From positions 1 through 64,000 of the forward strand of contig SYOX01000093.1 in NCBI GenBank assembly GCA_005804885.1: a DNA stretch of 64,000 nt, given 5' to 3'. This document shows, piece after piece, positions 1 to 9,162 of this stretch. Both the position numbers and the translations under genes were made by a program. Positions within the stretch are counted from its first letter, which is position 1, and each line of letters opens with the position of its first letter. Source of the DNA: Pseudomonadota bacterium. Lineage in GTDB: Bacteria > Myxococcota_A > Bradymonadia > Bradymonadales > GCA-2716585. The notes under the pieces are model-generated. The model saw only the letters and a list, made by a program, of their open reading frames with translations. It did no database searches and had not been told where the DNA came from.

Positions 1-26
1 GTGGCGGGCTCGTCGATCCCGCCGAG

Positions 27-120
27 CCCGCCACCGAAGTCGACGCGACGCTCTCCCCCTGCCCGCCACCGAAATCGACTCGCCGCTCTCCCCCTGCCCG
101 CCACCGAAATCGACGCGCCG
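27..120. repeat. 35-bp tandem repeat (about 2.7 copies)
   Basis: Two full 35-bp units (27-61, 62-96) and a partial third (97-120) differ at only a few positions; each contains CCCGCCACCGAA and ends with a CT/C-rich tract. The period is not a multiple of three, so the open frame across this stretch is unlikely to be a gene. The rest of 1-270 holds no gene I can support; the array may extend left of the window. Confidence 0.8.
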
Positions 121-270
121 CGGCCTCGTCGTCCACCTCGCCGCCGGCCTTGCGGCCGCCCTGGCGCGCTCTGGCGGCGCGAGTTGACACGCCCCCCCTT
201 TCTCTGCAAGAGAATCCCCGCAGAGAAGAGCCTTTGCTCTGCCCCGATGTGAATCAAGAGAGGTCAAGCG

Positions 271-1650
271 ATGAAGAAGTTGATGATCCTGTTCGCGATT
301 GCGGCGCTGGCGGCCTGCGGTGACGATCCGGCCACCAGCCCGACCGACTCGCCCAACAACGACCCCAACAACAACGAACCCGAAGGCGAACCCGAGGGCG
401 AACCCGAGGGCGAACCTGAAGGCGAACCCGAGGCCTCGCCCTTGCCCGAAGGCTTGTTCCTGGTGGGCTTGCAGATCGCCCCGGTCGGCGGGCTGGTCCG
501 GCCCTTCCAGCTCGAGGTCGAGAGCGTCGGCGCGGAGACGCCGGACGGCTCGGGGGTCTTGACCTCGGTGGTGCTCAGGGCGGCCAAGGACGACTTCGAA
601 GTCAGCGAGCCGATGGGGACGCTGACGGACGTGGCCGTGGACGCGGAGGGCAACTTCGTGGCGGCCTTCCCCGAGCCGCTGACGCTCCCGGGCGCCTTCA
701 GCCCCACGGGCAGCGACGTGATCTTCCAGATCGCGCTCCAGGGCAAGATCCAGAGCAAGGAGGCCTTCTGCGGGGACGTGACGGGCGAGATCACGACCTT
801 CGAATTTGACCTGATGGGCAGCACCTTCGCCGCGATCCCCTGGGAGCAGCGCGCCGAGGGCTACCCCTCCGACTGCTCCGGCGACGGCCCCGTCGAGATC
901 GCGCGCCTGACCCCCGAGCAGTGCCCCAACCTCGCGCCGGGCCTCAACGGGGGCTTCCCCTCGGCCGAGCGCCAGCGCCAGTTCGAAGTCATCCTGCCCG
1001 CCGATTACGACGAGGGCCAGAGCTGGCCCCTGATCTTTATCTTCCACGGCCTCGGCGGGACCATCGAGGACATCCAGATCGACGCCGACTTCCAGGCGCT
1101 GGCCGACGCGCGCGGCCAGATCCTCGTGGTGCCGCAAGGGCTCGACGAGGGCGGGCTCAACTGGGAGGTCGCGACCCCCGAGAACAAGGACCTGGCCTTC
1201 TTCGACGACATGCTCACCTGCCTCAAGGAGAGCTTCAACATCGACGAGGACAAGATCCACGCCACCGGCATGAGCAATGGCGGCCTGATGACGGGCCTGC
1301 TGACGGCCGTGCGCGGCGAGCTGCTCGCCTCGGTCGCGCCCATCTCCGGCGGCATCCTCGTCGCCTGGCCCGGGCTGGACAACAAGCTGCCCGCGCTCGT
1401 GATCTGGGGCGGCCCAGAGGACCTCGCCTTTGAGCAGAACTTCGACGCGTTCGCCGACGCGATGATCGGAAACTTCAGCGAAGACGGCCACTTCGTCGTC
1501 GCCTGCGACCACGGCCTCGGCCATGAGCTCGAGGCGAGCTTCTGGGACTGGATCCTGCTCTTCTTCAACGACCACCCCCGCGGCCTGAACCCCGAGCCCT
1601 ACGCCGCGGCCCTCCCCGACCTCTTCCCCGAGTTCTGCTCCCCGCTCTGA
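271..1650 (+). CDS. PHB-depolymerase/feruloyl-esterase-like lipoprotein
   Basis: The 459-aa protein begins with a lipoprotein signal whose lipobox (LAAC) puts the lipidated Cys at residue 16. A linker with repeated GEPE units follows, then a domain of about 150 residues I do not recognise. The C-terminal half is an alpha/beta-hydrolase of the esterase-PHB-depolymerase type: oxyanion motif HGLGG at 259-263, nucleophile elbow GMSNGG with Ser335, candidate acid Asp384, and His414 or His418 as the base. An AGAGAGG ribosome site lies 7 bases before the ATG. It is probably an envelope esterase acting on polyesters or plant-ester bonds; the substrate cannot be read from sequence. It stands alone, followed by a 245-bp gap that carries the next gene's promoter. 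Confidence 0.85.
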   Translation: MKKLMILFAIAALAACGDDPATSPTDSPNNDPNNNEPEGEPEGEPEGEPEGEPEASPLPEGLFLVGLQIAPVGGLVRPFQLEVESVGAETPDGSGVLTSVVLRAAKDDFEVSEPMGTLTDVAVDAEGNFVAAFPEPLTLPGAFSPTGSDVIFQIALQGKIQSKEAFCGDVTGEITTFEFDLMGSTFAAIPWEQRAEGYPSDCSGDGPVEIARLTPEQCPNLAPGLNGGFPSAERQRQFEVILPADYDEGQSWPLIFIFHGLGGTIEDIQIDADFQALADARGQILVVPQGLDEGGLNWEVATPENKDLAFFDDMLTCLKESFNIDEDKIHATGMSNGGLMTGLLTAVRGELLASVAPISGGILVAWPGLDNKLPALVIWGGPEDLAFEQNFDAFADAMIGNFSEDGHFVVACDHGLGHELEASFWDWILLFFNDHPRGLNPEPYAAALPDLFPEFCSPL

Positions 1651-1777
1651 GCCCCCGCGACCCCCGCGCCTTCCGCCCACACCTTGTCATTCTCCCCTGT
1701 TCGGCCTTCCATAATCTCACCGCCTTGCGATCCGAGGTCCCTTCGGCGTCGTAATGGTCGCGGTGATCGGCCGAAGG

Positions 1778-1805
1778 TTGCGTTCAAGCGGCGAGCGGTT
1801 AGACT
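1778..1805 (+). promoter_or_regulatory. Possible sigma70-type promoter
   Basis: TTGCGT (1778-1783), a 16-bp spacer and TAGACT (1800-1805) lie about 90 bp before the DUF7282 lipoprotein start. The TAGACT hexamer recurs in the promoter-like repeats at 36.6 kb, which supports it weakly. Confidence 0.3.
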
Positions 1806-1895
1806 CCGCGCCGTTGGAACCCCAGATCGCCTGGTGCCACGCTCCGGTCGCCGGAGGTGGCGGGCGTTCGATGACGATGGAGAGGCGAGGAGCGC

Positions 1896-4754
1896 ATGAA
1901 GAAGATTGAAGTGAAGATCCTGCCGGTCCTGGCGGCGCTGGGCTTGCTGGCTGCGGCCTGCGGCGAAGACCCCGTCGATACCCCGGCGGCGGCGATCGTG
2001 CCGAAGGTGACGGTCAACGATCAGACCCTCAACCCGGCCGACCGGGTCCTGGTCACGACCGTCGTGGCCGCGCAGAACGGCTTCGTGGTCATCCACGAGG
2101 CCAACGAGGACGGCGACATCGGCGGCGCCATCGGCAACACCTTCATCTCCAAGGGCACCAGCCCCGACGTGACCGTCAACCTCGACCGCGACGGCGTCGA
2201 CGGCGAGACGCTCTTCGCCATGCTCCACATCGACGGGGACGGCAATGGGGAGTACCTCTTCCCCAACGGCCCGGATACGCCCGTGCTGGACGCCACCGGG
2301 GCGGTGATCGCGCCGCCCTTCACGGTCACGGTCGGCGGCGGCGTGCTCAACGCCGTGACGGTGGCCGATCAGGTCGCCGATCCGGCCGACCAGGTCGTCA
2401 TCGAGCAGGTGCTCGCCTCGACCGCCAGCTTCATCGCGGTGCACGAGGGCGACGGGGCCGGCGGCATCGGCGGCGTGATCGGCGTCAGCGCCGCGCTGGA
2501 GGCCGGGACGACCGATGACGTGGAGGTCACCCTCGACCGCGACGCGGTCAACGGCGAGACGCTCTTCGCCATGCTGCACGTCGACGGCAACGCCAACGGG
2601 ATCTACGAGTTCCCCGGCCCCGACGTGCCCGTGCTCGACGACGCCGATGCGGTCATTGCGCCGCCCTTCGTCGTCTCGCTGCTGCTGCCCGAGGGGCCGC
2701 TGGTCGAGGTCGCCGATCAAGAGGTCGATCCGGCCGACGAGGTGATCATCGACCGCGTGATCTTTGATCGGGACGGCTTCATCGCGGTGCACGAGTCCGA
2801 CGAGGGCGGCGCCATCGGCGACGTGATCGGCGTCAGCGCGCTTCTTGAGGCCGGCGTGAGCTCCGACGTGGTGGTCACCCTGGATCGGGACGCGGTCGAC
2901 GGCGAGCAGCTCTTCGCGATGTTGCACCTCGACGAGCCGGCCAACGGGGTCTACGAGTTCCCCGAGAACGGCGACGCGCCGGCGCTGGACATCAACGACG
3001 CGCTGATCGCGCCCTCCTTCGTGGTGACGCTGGCCCCGGTCGAGGGGCTGCCCTCGGTCGAGGTCGACAGCCAGCTCGTCAGCCCGGCCAGCCGCGCGGT
3101 GGTCCGCGAGGTCATCTCGGTCGGCCCCGGCTTCATCGTCATCCACGAGGACAACGGCCAGGGCGGCATCGGCGACGTGGTCGGGCTCACGGCGGTCAGC
3201 AATGGCCGCAACACCAACGTCGCGGTGGTCCTGGACAAGGACGCGGTCAACGGCGAGCGCTTCTTCGCCATGCTGCACGACGACGCCAACGACAACGGGA
3301 TCTACGAGTTCCCCGGCCCCGACGTGCCCATCACCGACGCCAACGGCGTGGTCATCGCCCCGCCCTACATCACCTTCGTCGGCGCCCCTGGGCCTGCGGT
3401 CGTCGTCGACGATCAGACCGCCGATCCTTCCGACGTCGTCACGGTGCTGGCGGCCGTCTCGGACGGGCCGGGCTTCATCGCGGTGCATGAGGACGACGGC
3501 GAGGGCGGCTTCGGCGGGGTGATCGGCGTCAGCGCGCTGCTCTCCGACGGGGTCAACGCCAACATCCGCGTGACGCTGGAGCGGGACGTGGTCGGCGGCG
3601 AGACGCTCTTCGCCATGCTGCACGCCGACGACCCGGCCAACGGCGTCTACGAGTTCCCCGAGAACGGCGACGTCCCCATCTTCGACGGCCAGGGGATCAT
3701 CGCCCCGCCCTTCATCGTCTCGGTCGTCCTGACCGACGCCGTCGAGGTCGACAACCAGACCGCCGCGCCGGCCAACAGGGTCGTCGTCCGCCGCGTGGTG
3801 GCCAACAGGGCCGGCTTCATCGCGGTGCACGAGGGCGACGGCCAGGGTGGCCTCGGCGGGGTGATCGGGGTCAGCGCGCTGCTGCCGGCTGGCTTCAGCA
3901 CGGACGTGGAGGTGCTGCTTGAGCGCAACGCCAACAACGGCGAGGTGCTCTTCGCGATGTTGCACGTCGACGACCCGGCCAACGGGGTCTACGAGTTCCC
4001 GGACAACGGCGACGGGCCGGTCTTTGACGCCAACGACGCGGTGATCGCGCCGCCCTTCACGGTCACGGTGCCCAACGCGGTCTTCGTCGACAGCCAGGTG
4101 GCCGGCGGCGCGGGCAATGAGGTGGTCGTGCGCGAGGTGATCTACGGACGGGGCGGCTTCATCGCGGTGCACGAGGGCAATGGGGGCGGCGGGATCGGCG
4201 ACGTGATCGGCGTCAGCGCCTTCTTGCCGACGGGGACGAACTTCGACGTCGCCGTGACGCTCGACCGCCCCGCGGTGGCCGGCGAGGTGCTCTTCGCGAT
4301 GCTGCACGCGGACGCGAACGACAACCAGACCTATGAGTTCCCGGGGCCGGACGTGCCCGCGCTCTTCCCGGACGACTCGGTGATCGCGCCGCCTTTCGCG
4401 GTGCTGGAGGCCGACGTGGAGGCGGTCGTGGCCATCGACCAGCGGCTCGCCGTGATCGATCAGATCTCGGTGCTGGCGGCCTTCTCGGAGGGGCCGGGCT
4501 TCATCGCGGTGCATGAGGACGACGGCGAGGGCGGCATCGGCGGGGTGATCGGGGTCAGCGCGGTGCTCTTTGACGGGGTCAACTCCAACATCCTGGTCGA
4601 CCTTGATCGCAACGCCAACAACGGCGAGACGCTCTTCGCGATGCTGCACGACGACGCCAACAACAACGGGATCTACGAGTTCCCCGGCGTGGACGTGCCC
4701 ATCATCGACGACGGGGGGGTCATCGCGCCGCCCTTCATCGTGACGGTGCGCTGA
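1896..4754 (+). CDS. Lipoprotein of eight tandem DUF7282-like domains
   Basis: The 952-aa protein has a lipoprotein signal (LLAAAC, then GEDP) and then nothing but repeats of about 115 residues. Eight copies start near residue 38 and recur every ~345 bp. Each has a [VI]xDQ strand, then GFIAVHE, then GGVIGVSA, then LDR, then GETLFAMLH, an Asp/Asn-rich loop ending YEFPG, and VIAPPF. This order matches the DUF7282 family I know mainly from surface proteins of halophilic archaea. The Asp/Asn-rich YEFP segment could bind calcium (inference). Repeat 8 ends at the C-terminus, so the chain is probably an extended surface stalk. The gene converges with the next one, stop codons 16 bp apart. Confidence 0.85.
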   Translation: MKKIEVKILPVLAALGLLAAACGEDPVDTPAAAIVPKVTVNDQTLNPADRVLVTTVVAAQNGFVVIHEANEDGDIGGAIGNTFISKGTSPDVTVNLDRDGVDGETLFAMLHIDGDGNGEYLFPNGPDTPVLDATGAVIAPPFTVTVGGGVLNAVTVADQVADPADQVVIEQVLASTASFIAVHEGDGAGGIGGVIGVSAALEAGTTDDVEVTLDRDAVNGETLFAMLHVDGNANGIYEFPGPDVPVLDDADAVIAPPFVVSLLLPEGPLVEVADQEVDPADEVIIDRVIFDRDGFIAVHESDEGGAIGDVIGVSALLEAGVSSDVVVTLDRDAVDGEQLFAMLHLDEPANGVYEFPENGDAPALDINDALIAPSFVVTLAPVEGLPSVEVDSQLVSPASRAVVREVISVGPGFIVIHEDNGQGGIGDVVGLTAVSNGRNTNVAVVLDKDAVNGERFFAMLHDDANDNGIYEFPGPDVPITDANGVVIAPPYITFVGAPGPAVVVDDQTADPSDVVTVLAAVSDGPGFIAVHEDDGEGGFGGVIGVSALLSDGVNANIRVTLERDVVGGETLFAMLHADDPANGVYEFPENGDVPIFDGQGIIAPPFIVSVVLTDAVEVDNQTAAPANRVVVRRVVANRAGFIAVHEGDGQGGLGGVIGVSALLPAGFSTDVEVLLERNANNGEVLFAMLHVDDPANGVYEFPDNGDGPVFDANDAVIAPPFTVTVPNAVFVDSQVAGGAGNEVVVREVIYGRGGFIAVHEGNGGGGIGDVIGVSAFLPTGTNFDVAVTLDRPAVAGEVLFAMLHADANDNQTYEFPGPDVPALFPDDSVIAPPFAVLEADVEAVVAIDQRLAVIDQISVLAAFSEGPGFIAVHEDDGEGGIGGVIGVSAVLFDGVNSNILVDLDRNANNGETLFAMLHDDANNNGIYEFPGVDVPIIDDGGVIAPPFIVTVR

Positions 4755-4770
4755 TCGGCCGGCCGCGCCC

Positions 4771-5610
4771 TCAGCGCGCGTCGCGGGGCGCGGCAGGCCC
4801 CCGAGGGGCGCGGCGCGCGATCATCTCTCGCATGATCTCGGTGGCGCGGGCCGGGAAGAGCCGCCGCAGCCAGAAGATGACCAGCGCGTCGAAGGGCAGC
4901 ACCAGGATGGGGGTGTTGCGCCGCGCGGCGGCCAGGATGCGGGCGGCGACCTGATCGGCGCCCAGGCCCGAGCCTTCGATCAGAGCGACAGTCTTTTCGC
5001 GCTCCCGGTCGGAGGTCACGCGCATGTTGCGGGCGATGTTCGTGGCGAAGAAGCCCGGGCAGACCACCGTGACGCCGACGCCGGTGCCGAGCAGCTCGGC
5101 CCGCAGCGTCTCGGAGAGCGCCACGACGCCGGCCTTGGCGACGTTGTAGGGCCCCATCCGGGCGCCCAGCGCGAAGCCGGCGATCGAGGCGATGTTGACG
5201 ATCTGGCCGAAGCCCTGCGCCCTCATCCGGGGCGCGAAGGCGTGGCAGCCGTGGATCGGCCCGTAGAGGTCGATGTCCAAGCACCACCGCCAGTCCTCCA
5301 GCGACACCTTGCCCACCTCGCCGGTGGCCGCCACGCCCGCGTTGTTGATCAGCAGGTCGAGCCGACCCCAGCGCCCGAAGACCTCCTCGGCCAGCGCCTC
5401 AAAAGCCTCCGGGTCGCGCACGTCCAGCGCCCGCGAGATCCCCTCGCCGCCGCGCCCGCGCAGCGCGTCGAGGGTGTCTCTGGCGCCGCCCTCGTCGATG
5501 TCCGTCACCACCACGGTCCAGGCCTGCTGGCCCAGCGCCAGCGCCAGCGCTCGCCCCAGGCCGCTGGCCCCGCCCGTGATCACCGCCACCCGCTCGCCGT
5601 CGCTTCGCAT
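4771..5610 (-). CDS. Short-chain dehydrogenase/reductase (SDR)
   Basis: The 279-aa protein has the classical SDR layout: TGGASGLG cofactor motif near the N-terminus, NNAG in the middle, a catalytic Ser in the ASIAGF segment and YNVAK (YxxxK) after it. The C-terminal 60 residues carry a hydrophobic patch (ALVIFWLRRLF) and a basic tail, which may dock it on membrane or lipid. I chose the ATG at 5610 because GAGGAG lies 5 bases upstream; a longer frame exists to 5649 but lacks such a site. It should reduce or oxidise an alcohol/ketone with NAD(P)H; the substrate is unknown. The desaturase gene upstream on the same strand may make lipid metabolism the shared theme. Confidence 0.85.
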   Translation of the reverse strand: MRSDGERVAVITGGASGLGRALALALGQQAWTVVVTDIDEGGARDTLDALRGRGGEGISRALDVRDPEAFEALAEEVFGRWGRLDLLINNAGVAATGEVGKVSLEDWRWCLDIDLYGPIHGCHAFAPRMRAQGFGQIVNIASIAGFALGARMGPYNVAKAGVVALSETLRAELLGTGVGVTVVCPGFFATNIARNMRVTSDREREKTVALIEGSGLGADQVAARILAAARRNTPILVLPFDALVIFWLRRLFPARATEIMREMIARRAPRGPAAPRDAR

Positions 5611-5753
5611 CTCAGCTCCTCGCGCTCGCCCCCAGCGCCCACGGCCCAAAGCTCAACGCTTGACCCCTGTTGCCGTCCCTGCTGCCGCGCCTGCGATGTC
5701 CTGGCCCAGCGTCCACGGCGCAGAGTTCAATGCTTGGCCCGTGCCCAAGACGC

Positions 5754-5794
5754 AAAGGCCACCGATCCCCTCATCATAGGGATCGACGGCCTTT
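5754..5794 (-). terminator. Hairpin terminator after the desaturase gene
   Basis: Two 16-base arms (5754-5769 and 5779-5794, 14 of 16 pairs) surround a 9-base loop. Read on the minus strand the hairpin follows the desaturase stop by about 45 bases and ends in a very short T run, so it is probably an intrinsic or processing terminator separating it from the SDR gene. Confidence 0.6.
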
Positions 5795-5839
5795 GTAGCA
5801 CGGCGCGGAGCGCGTGTCGCCGGTGTCGGCGCGGGAGGA

Positions 5840-6988
5840 TCAGGGGTCGGTGGCGGTGGCGGCGGAGGGGCCGGGGAGGTTGGGGAAGATGGGCTGCTTC
5901 CACCAGGAGACCTTGCCGTCGGTGGGCTCGATCCAGACGCCGGCAGAGTTCCACTCCGAGCCCTTGAGGCCCCACTTCTCGGGCGAGTCGCCTTCCTGGG
6001 CGTCGAGCTTCCACGCGGCGGCCATGTAGCGGCTGACGTCGGCCAGGCCGTCGAAGTAGTCCACGACGAAGTAGGGGGCGCCCTGGCGCGCGGCCCAGCG
6101 GCGGACGATGGGGGCGGCCATGGACATCTTCTGGTGGGGGATGCGGGGGAAGAGGTGGTGCTCGATCTGGTAGTCCAGGCCGATGAAGAACCAACCCATC
6201 CAGGCCGGCATCCGCAAGTTGCGCGAGGTCTCAAGCTGCAGGCGCCACTTGTCGTTGTGGTCGGTCAGGATCGGCATGCCCATGTGGGCCGGGGCGAAGA
6301 TCGCCGCCAGCATCGCGCCGCCGATGGCCCAGTGCGCGATGTAGAAGGCCACCGCCCAGGGGCCGAGGAAGTACGTGGGGATGATCAGCCACGCGATCAC
6401 GTGGATCATCAGCGAGACGGCGTCCAGCATCCACTTGCGGTCGACGCCGCGCTCGCGGACGTAGCTCCACATGTACTGGAGGGTCGCCGCGCGCATGGAG
6501 AAGGCCAAGAAGAAGGTCAGGGGCCAGAACATGAAGGACTGGAAGTTGCGCTGGAAGAACTGCCGGTTGGGGCTGGACTTGCGGTACTCCAGGGCGGTGC
6601 TGGCCATCGGCCACAGGCCCAGATCCGGGTCCTGCTCGGCGATGTTCGGGTGGGCGTGGTGCTTGACGTTGTGCTTCCACTTCCAATAGAGCGCGCCCAG
6701 GCCCCCGAAGGCCGGGAAGGCCAGGTGCAGCATCAGGTCATTGCGCCACCGCGTGTTCGACAGCGCCAGGTGGCCGCCCTCGTGGCCGAGCATCGCGATC
6801 GTCACCGACACCAGCGCCGTCACCGGCGTCATCAACACCGACACCCACAAGGGCGCCAGGATGTGCCCCGCAATGCACAGCGCCAGCACCCCGAACAAGA
6901 AGCCCAGCTTGGCCCAGGTCCGCCCCTCGCACTTCTCGAAGATGCCCGCCTCGGTCAGCTCTCGCCTCAACCCCTTGATATCCAGCAT
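5840..6988 (-). CDS. Membrane fatty acid desaturase
   Basis: The 382-aa protein has the three histidine boxes of acyl-lipid desaturases: HEGGH at 69-73, HNVKHH at 106-111 and QIEHH at 274-278. The glutamine in the third box is typical of front-end-type desaturases, but the cytochrome b5 domain common in those enzymes is absent. Hydrophobic segments lie around 28-66, 148-165 and 190-232, matching the usual four-helix core. A GGGTGAGG ribosome site precedes the ATG. It should insert a double bond into membrane acyl chains using a di-iron centre; regioselectivity is unknown. A hairpin terminator follows. Confidence 0.88.
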   Translation of the reverse strand: MLDIKGLRRELTEAGIFEKCEGRTWAKLGFLFGVLALCIAGHILAPLWVSVLMTPVTALVSVTIAMLGHEGGHLALSNTRWRNDLMLHLAFPAFGGLGALYWKWKHNVKHHAHPNIAEQDPDLGLWPMASTALEYRKSSPNRQFFQRNFQSFMFWPLTFFLAFSMRAATLQYMWSYVRERGVDRKWMLDAVSLMIHVIAWLIIPTYFLGPWAVAFYIAHWAIGGAMLAAIFAPAHMGMPILTDHNDKWRLQLETSRNLRMPAWMGWFFIGLDYQIEHHLFPRIPHQKMSMAAPIVRRWAARQGAPYFVVDYFDGLADVSRYMAAAWKLDAQEGDSPEKWGLKGSEWNSAGVWIEPTDGKVSWWKQPIFPNLPGPSAATATDP

Positions 6989-7151
6989 GCCTCACCCCAT
7001 CCAGGTCCACATCCACGCTCCAGCGCCGCGCTCGCCACGCAATCTAGTCCTCCTCGCCCGCGCGAATGTAATCCTTGTGTAATAACCGCCCTGGACGGGC
7101 CACCCTGGACGTGGATGCCACCGGCGGCGGGTCCCCAGGCGCAGCGGCGCC

Positions 7152-7422
7152 GACGGGTTTGCCGGCCCCTGATCGGGTCCGGCTGCACCCGCGGCTACTC
7201 TGTTTCGCCCCTCCGGGGCTCTAAAGTGCTTATCCCCCTCGCGAAATTGAAAGACCGTGGCAGTCTGCAGGGACGAGGTGCAAGGACATCAACCGATCGA
7301 TTTGAGCCGTTGGTGCGTTGTCGCATCCCACCCCGCCCCATCGGGGCGGCTCGGTAATTGGAGCCCCGGAGGGGCGAAACAGAGTAGCCGCGCGGTGCAG
7401 CCGCGACAGCGGCAAACCCGTC
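7152..7422. repeat. Palindromic intergenic element (about 270 bp)
   Basis: The arms 7181-7221 and 7361-7402 are near-perfect inverted repeats of 41-42 bp (one base of length difference and one mismatch). An outer 13-bp pair, GACGGGTTTGCCG at 7152-7164 and its complement at 7410-7422, extends the symmetry. The core holds a smaller hairpin (CGCCCC-ATC-GGGGCG) and no convincing reading frame. It fills most of the 628-bp gap between the desaturase and Uma2 genes. It looks like a non-autonomous mobile or REP-type palindrome. Confidence 0.7.
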
Positions 7423-7554
7423 GGTCGTCGGAGGAACCGCGTGTCCATCCAACGAAGGCAGCTTGTGTCCGCACAACGGCGCCTGGACGTGGTGAGGATG
7501 GGGCGGCTCAGGGCGAGCGGCAGGCGCCTTCCTGTGGCGCGGTGTGCTGAAAGG

Positions 7555-7583
7555 TTGACCAGTGGATGTCGCATTGCTACTCT
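7555..7583 (+). promoter_or_regulatory. Promoter of the Uma2 gene
   Basis: TTGACC (7555-7560), a 17-bp spacer and TACTCT (7578-7583) place transcription start near 7590. This excludes the upstream in-frame ATG at 7566 as the main start. Confidence 0.5.
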
Positions 7584-7616
7584 GAATCTCGGACGTCGGA
7601 TCGGAGCATGACGCAC

Positions 7617-8486
7617 ATGACGAACACGCCCACACCTTCCCTGGTCAACATCCCCCCGCAGCGCCAGCCAGCGCGCCGAGTCCAGCCGCAGCCGCCTGTG
7701 TCCGGGGACTGGTCGTCGTGGCACCTCACGGATGAGGAAGACATGGGTCAGAGCTTTGAGCAGTTCGACTGCATCCAGGTGCTCTTGAGCAGCCTTGAGC
7801 ATCTGGTCAAGGAGCGGCAGTGGGCTGACGTGGTGGCTGGCTCGGACGTGTTCTTCGGGTGGGTCAAGTCAGCGCCCCTGGTTCGGATCTCGCCCGATGT
7901 CTTCCTGATGCCATGGCCCCAAGACCGACCTCGCCCTTCATCCATCCAGACCTGGAGGCAAGGCCACAACCCCCCGAGCATTGCCGTCGAGATCGTGTCG
8001 GAGGATTGGCGCAAGGATTACGAGGAGCTGCCTCCGAAGTACGAGCAGCTCGATGTCGAGGAGCTTTTGATCTACGATCCCGAGGGCGCGGCGCGGGCCT
8101 CGACACCGGGCATCAAGCCCCCCCGAGGCGCGAGGCGATACGCCATCCAGCGCTTTGCCCGAGACGAGGAGGGGGTCTGGCTGCGGACGCACGCGGGCGA
8201 TGGCGCCTGCCGGTCGTCGGTCCTGGGGGTGTATCTGGTCATCGTGGACACCGAGCACGGCCCGCGCCCGCGGCTGGCCTTCGACGACAGGGGCCTCGAT
8301 CTCGTCCCCACGATCGAGGAGGCCGCCGATCAACGCGCCGAGGCCGCCGATCAGCGCGCCGAGGTCGCCGATCAGCGCGCCGAGGTTGAGCGGCGCCGCG
8401 CAGATTCGCTTGAGGCCGAGCTGGCGACCTTGCGCGCGGCCTTGCTCGCCCGCGATTCTCCAGCCAAGGGCAACCCTTCAGAGTGA
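7617..8486 (+). CDS. Uma2/DUF820-family protein, putative endonuclease fold
   Basis: The 289-aa product matches the Uma2 (DUF820) family, which adopts a PD-(D/E)xK nuclease fold. It shows SPDVFLM (the PD pair), then VEIVSED with the E of the E-x-K region, a Lys-Tyr segment KYEQLDVEELL and the typical IYDPEG strand. The last 70 residues form a coiled coil with AADQRAE repeated three times, encoded by a 21-bp tandem repeat at 8322-8384. Of three ATGs, 7617 has GGAG 10 bases upstream and lies after the predicted promoter. Members are common in cyanobacteria and myxobacteria; their role is unproven. The gene sits beside a palindromic element. Confidence 0.8.
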   Translation: MTNTPTPSLVNIPPQRQPARRVQPQPPVSGDWSSWHLTDEEDMGQSFEQFDCIQVLLSSLEHLVKERQWADVVAGSDVFFGWVKSAPLVRISPDVFLMPWPQDRPRPSSIQTWRQGHNPPSIAVEIVSEDWRKDYEELPPKYEQLDVEELLIYDPEGAARASTPGIKPPRGARRYAIQRFARDEEGVWLRTHAGDGACRSSVLGVYLVIVDTEHGPRPRLAFDDRGLDLVPTIEEAADQRAEAADQRAEVADQRAEVERRRADSLEAELATLRAALLARDSPAKGNPSE

Positions 8487-8534
8487 CTCAAGAACGGAAG
8501 AAGGGCGCAAGTCCCCGAAAGGACCGTGTGTCCG

Positions 8535-8660
8535 TCCAACAACGCCGTCCTGCCGGGATCGCCGTGCTCCATCAACGCCGCCCCGCCATGCTCGGCATGC
8601 CCATCAACAACGCCGACCCGTCATGATCGCCGTGCACCACGACGCCCCGTCGAGATCGGA
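8535..8660. repeat. Degenerate ~33-bp tandem repeat
   Basis: Four imperfect units beginning near 8535, 8569, 8601 and 8637 share CCA(T)CAACGCCG and GATCGCCGTGC-like segments. They fill the gap between the Uma2 and GNAT genes. No start or frame makes this a credible gene. Confidence 0.45.
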
Positions 8661-8670
8661 GAGGTGGAAC

Positions 8671-9162
8671 ATGACATCGAAGACGAAAATGACGATACGA
8701 TCCGCCACCTTGGCCGATTACGACGGGATCTGCGCCGTGATGGACGAGGGCGACGCGCACCACCGCGAGGCCCTGCCCCACATCTTCAAGAAGCCCGACG
8801 GCCCCGCGCGCCCCCGCGACGAGATCGAGCGCCTGATCGACGCCGACGACGCCGATCTCCTCGTGGCGTTGGTCGACGATCTGATCGTGGGCGTCCTGGT
8901 CATCAAGGACTGCGCCATGCCCGACGTCCCCCTCTTCAGGCCCGGGCGCTTCGCCCTGGTGGACAACCTCGCCGTCTCCGAGGCCGCGCGCCGCTGCGGG
9001 GTCGGCCGCGCCCTCATGGCCAGCGCCCGCCAGTGGGCCGAGGCCCGCGGGCTGCCCAGGGTCCAGCTCTCCGTCTGGGCCTTCAACGAGGGCGCCATCG
9101 CCTTCTACGAGGCCCTCGGGTACAAGGCCGCGCGCCTGGTCATGGATCTGGATCTGGGCTGA
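8671..9162 (+). CDS. GNAT family N-acetyltransferase
   Basis: The 163-aa protein is a single GNAT domain. It begins IRSATLADYDGICAVMDEG, has the core beta-strand ALVDNLAVSEAARRCGVGRAL with the acetyl-CoA pyrophosphate loop (R-R-C-G-V-G-R-A) and ends with the FNEGAIAFYEALGY signature. GAGAGG lies 6-12 bases before the ATG. The acceptor substrate is unknown. The last 15 bases of the gene with its stop are part of a 25-bp sequence repeated downstream. Confidence 0.85.
   Translation: MTSKTKMTIRSATLADYDGICAVMDEGDAHHREALPHIFKKPDGPARPRDEIERLIDADDADLLVALVDDLIVGVLVIKDCAMPDVPLFRPGRFALVDNLAVSEAARRCGVGRALMASARQWAEARGLPRVQLSVWAFNEGAIAFYEALGYKAARLVMDLDLG

Noticed and set aside
1-252. 83-residue frame at the left edge
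   Set aside because: It runs through a 35-bp tandem repeat whose period breaks the frame and has no homology I recognise.
1599-4649. 1016-residue open frame on the minus strand opposite the DUF7282 gene
   Set aside because: It mirrors the repeats of the plus-strand gene, has His/Arg/Asp-biased composition, no domain and no ribosome site.
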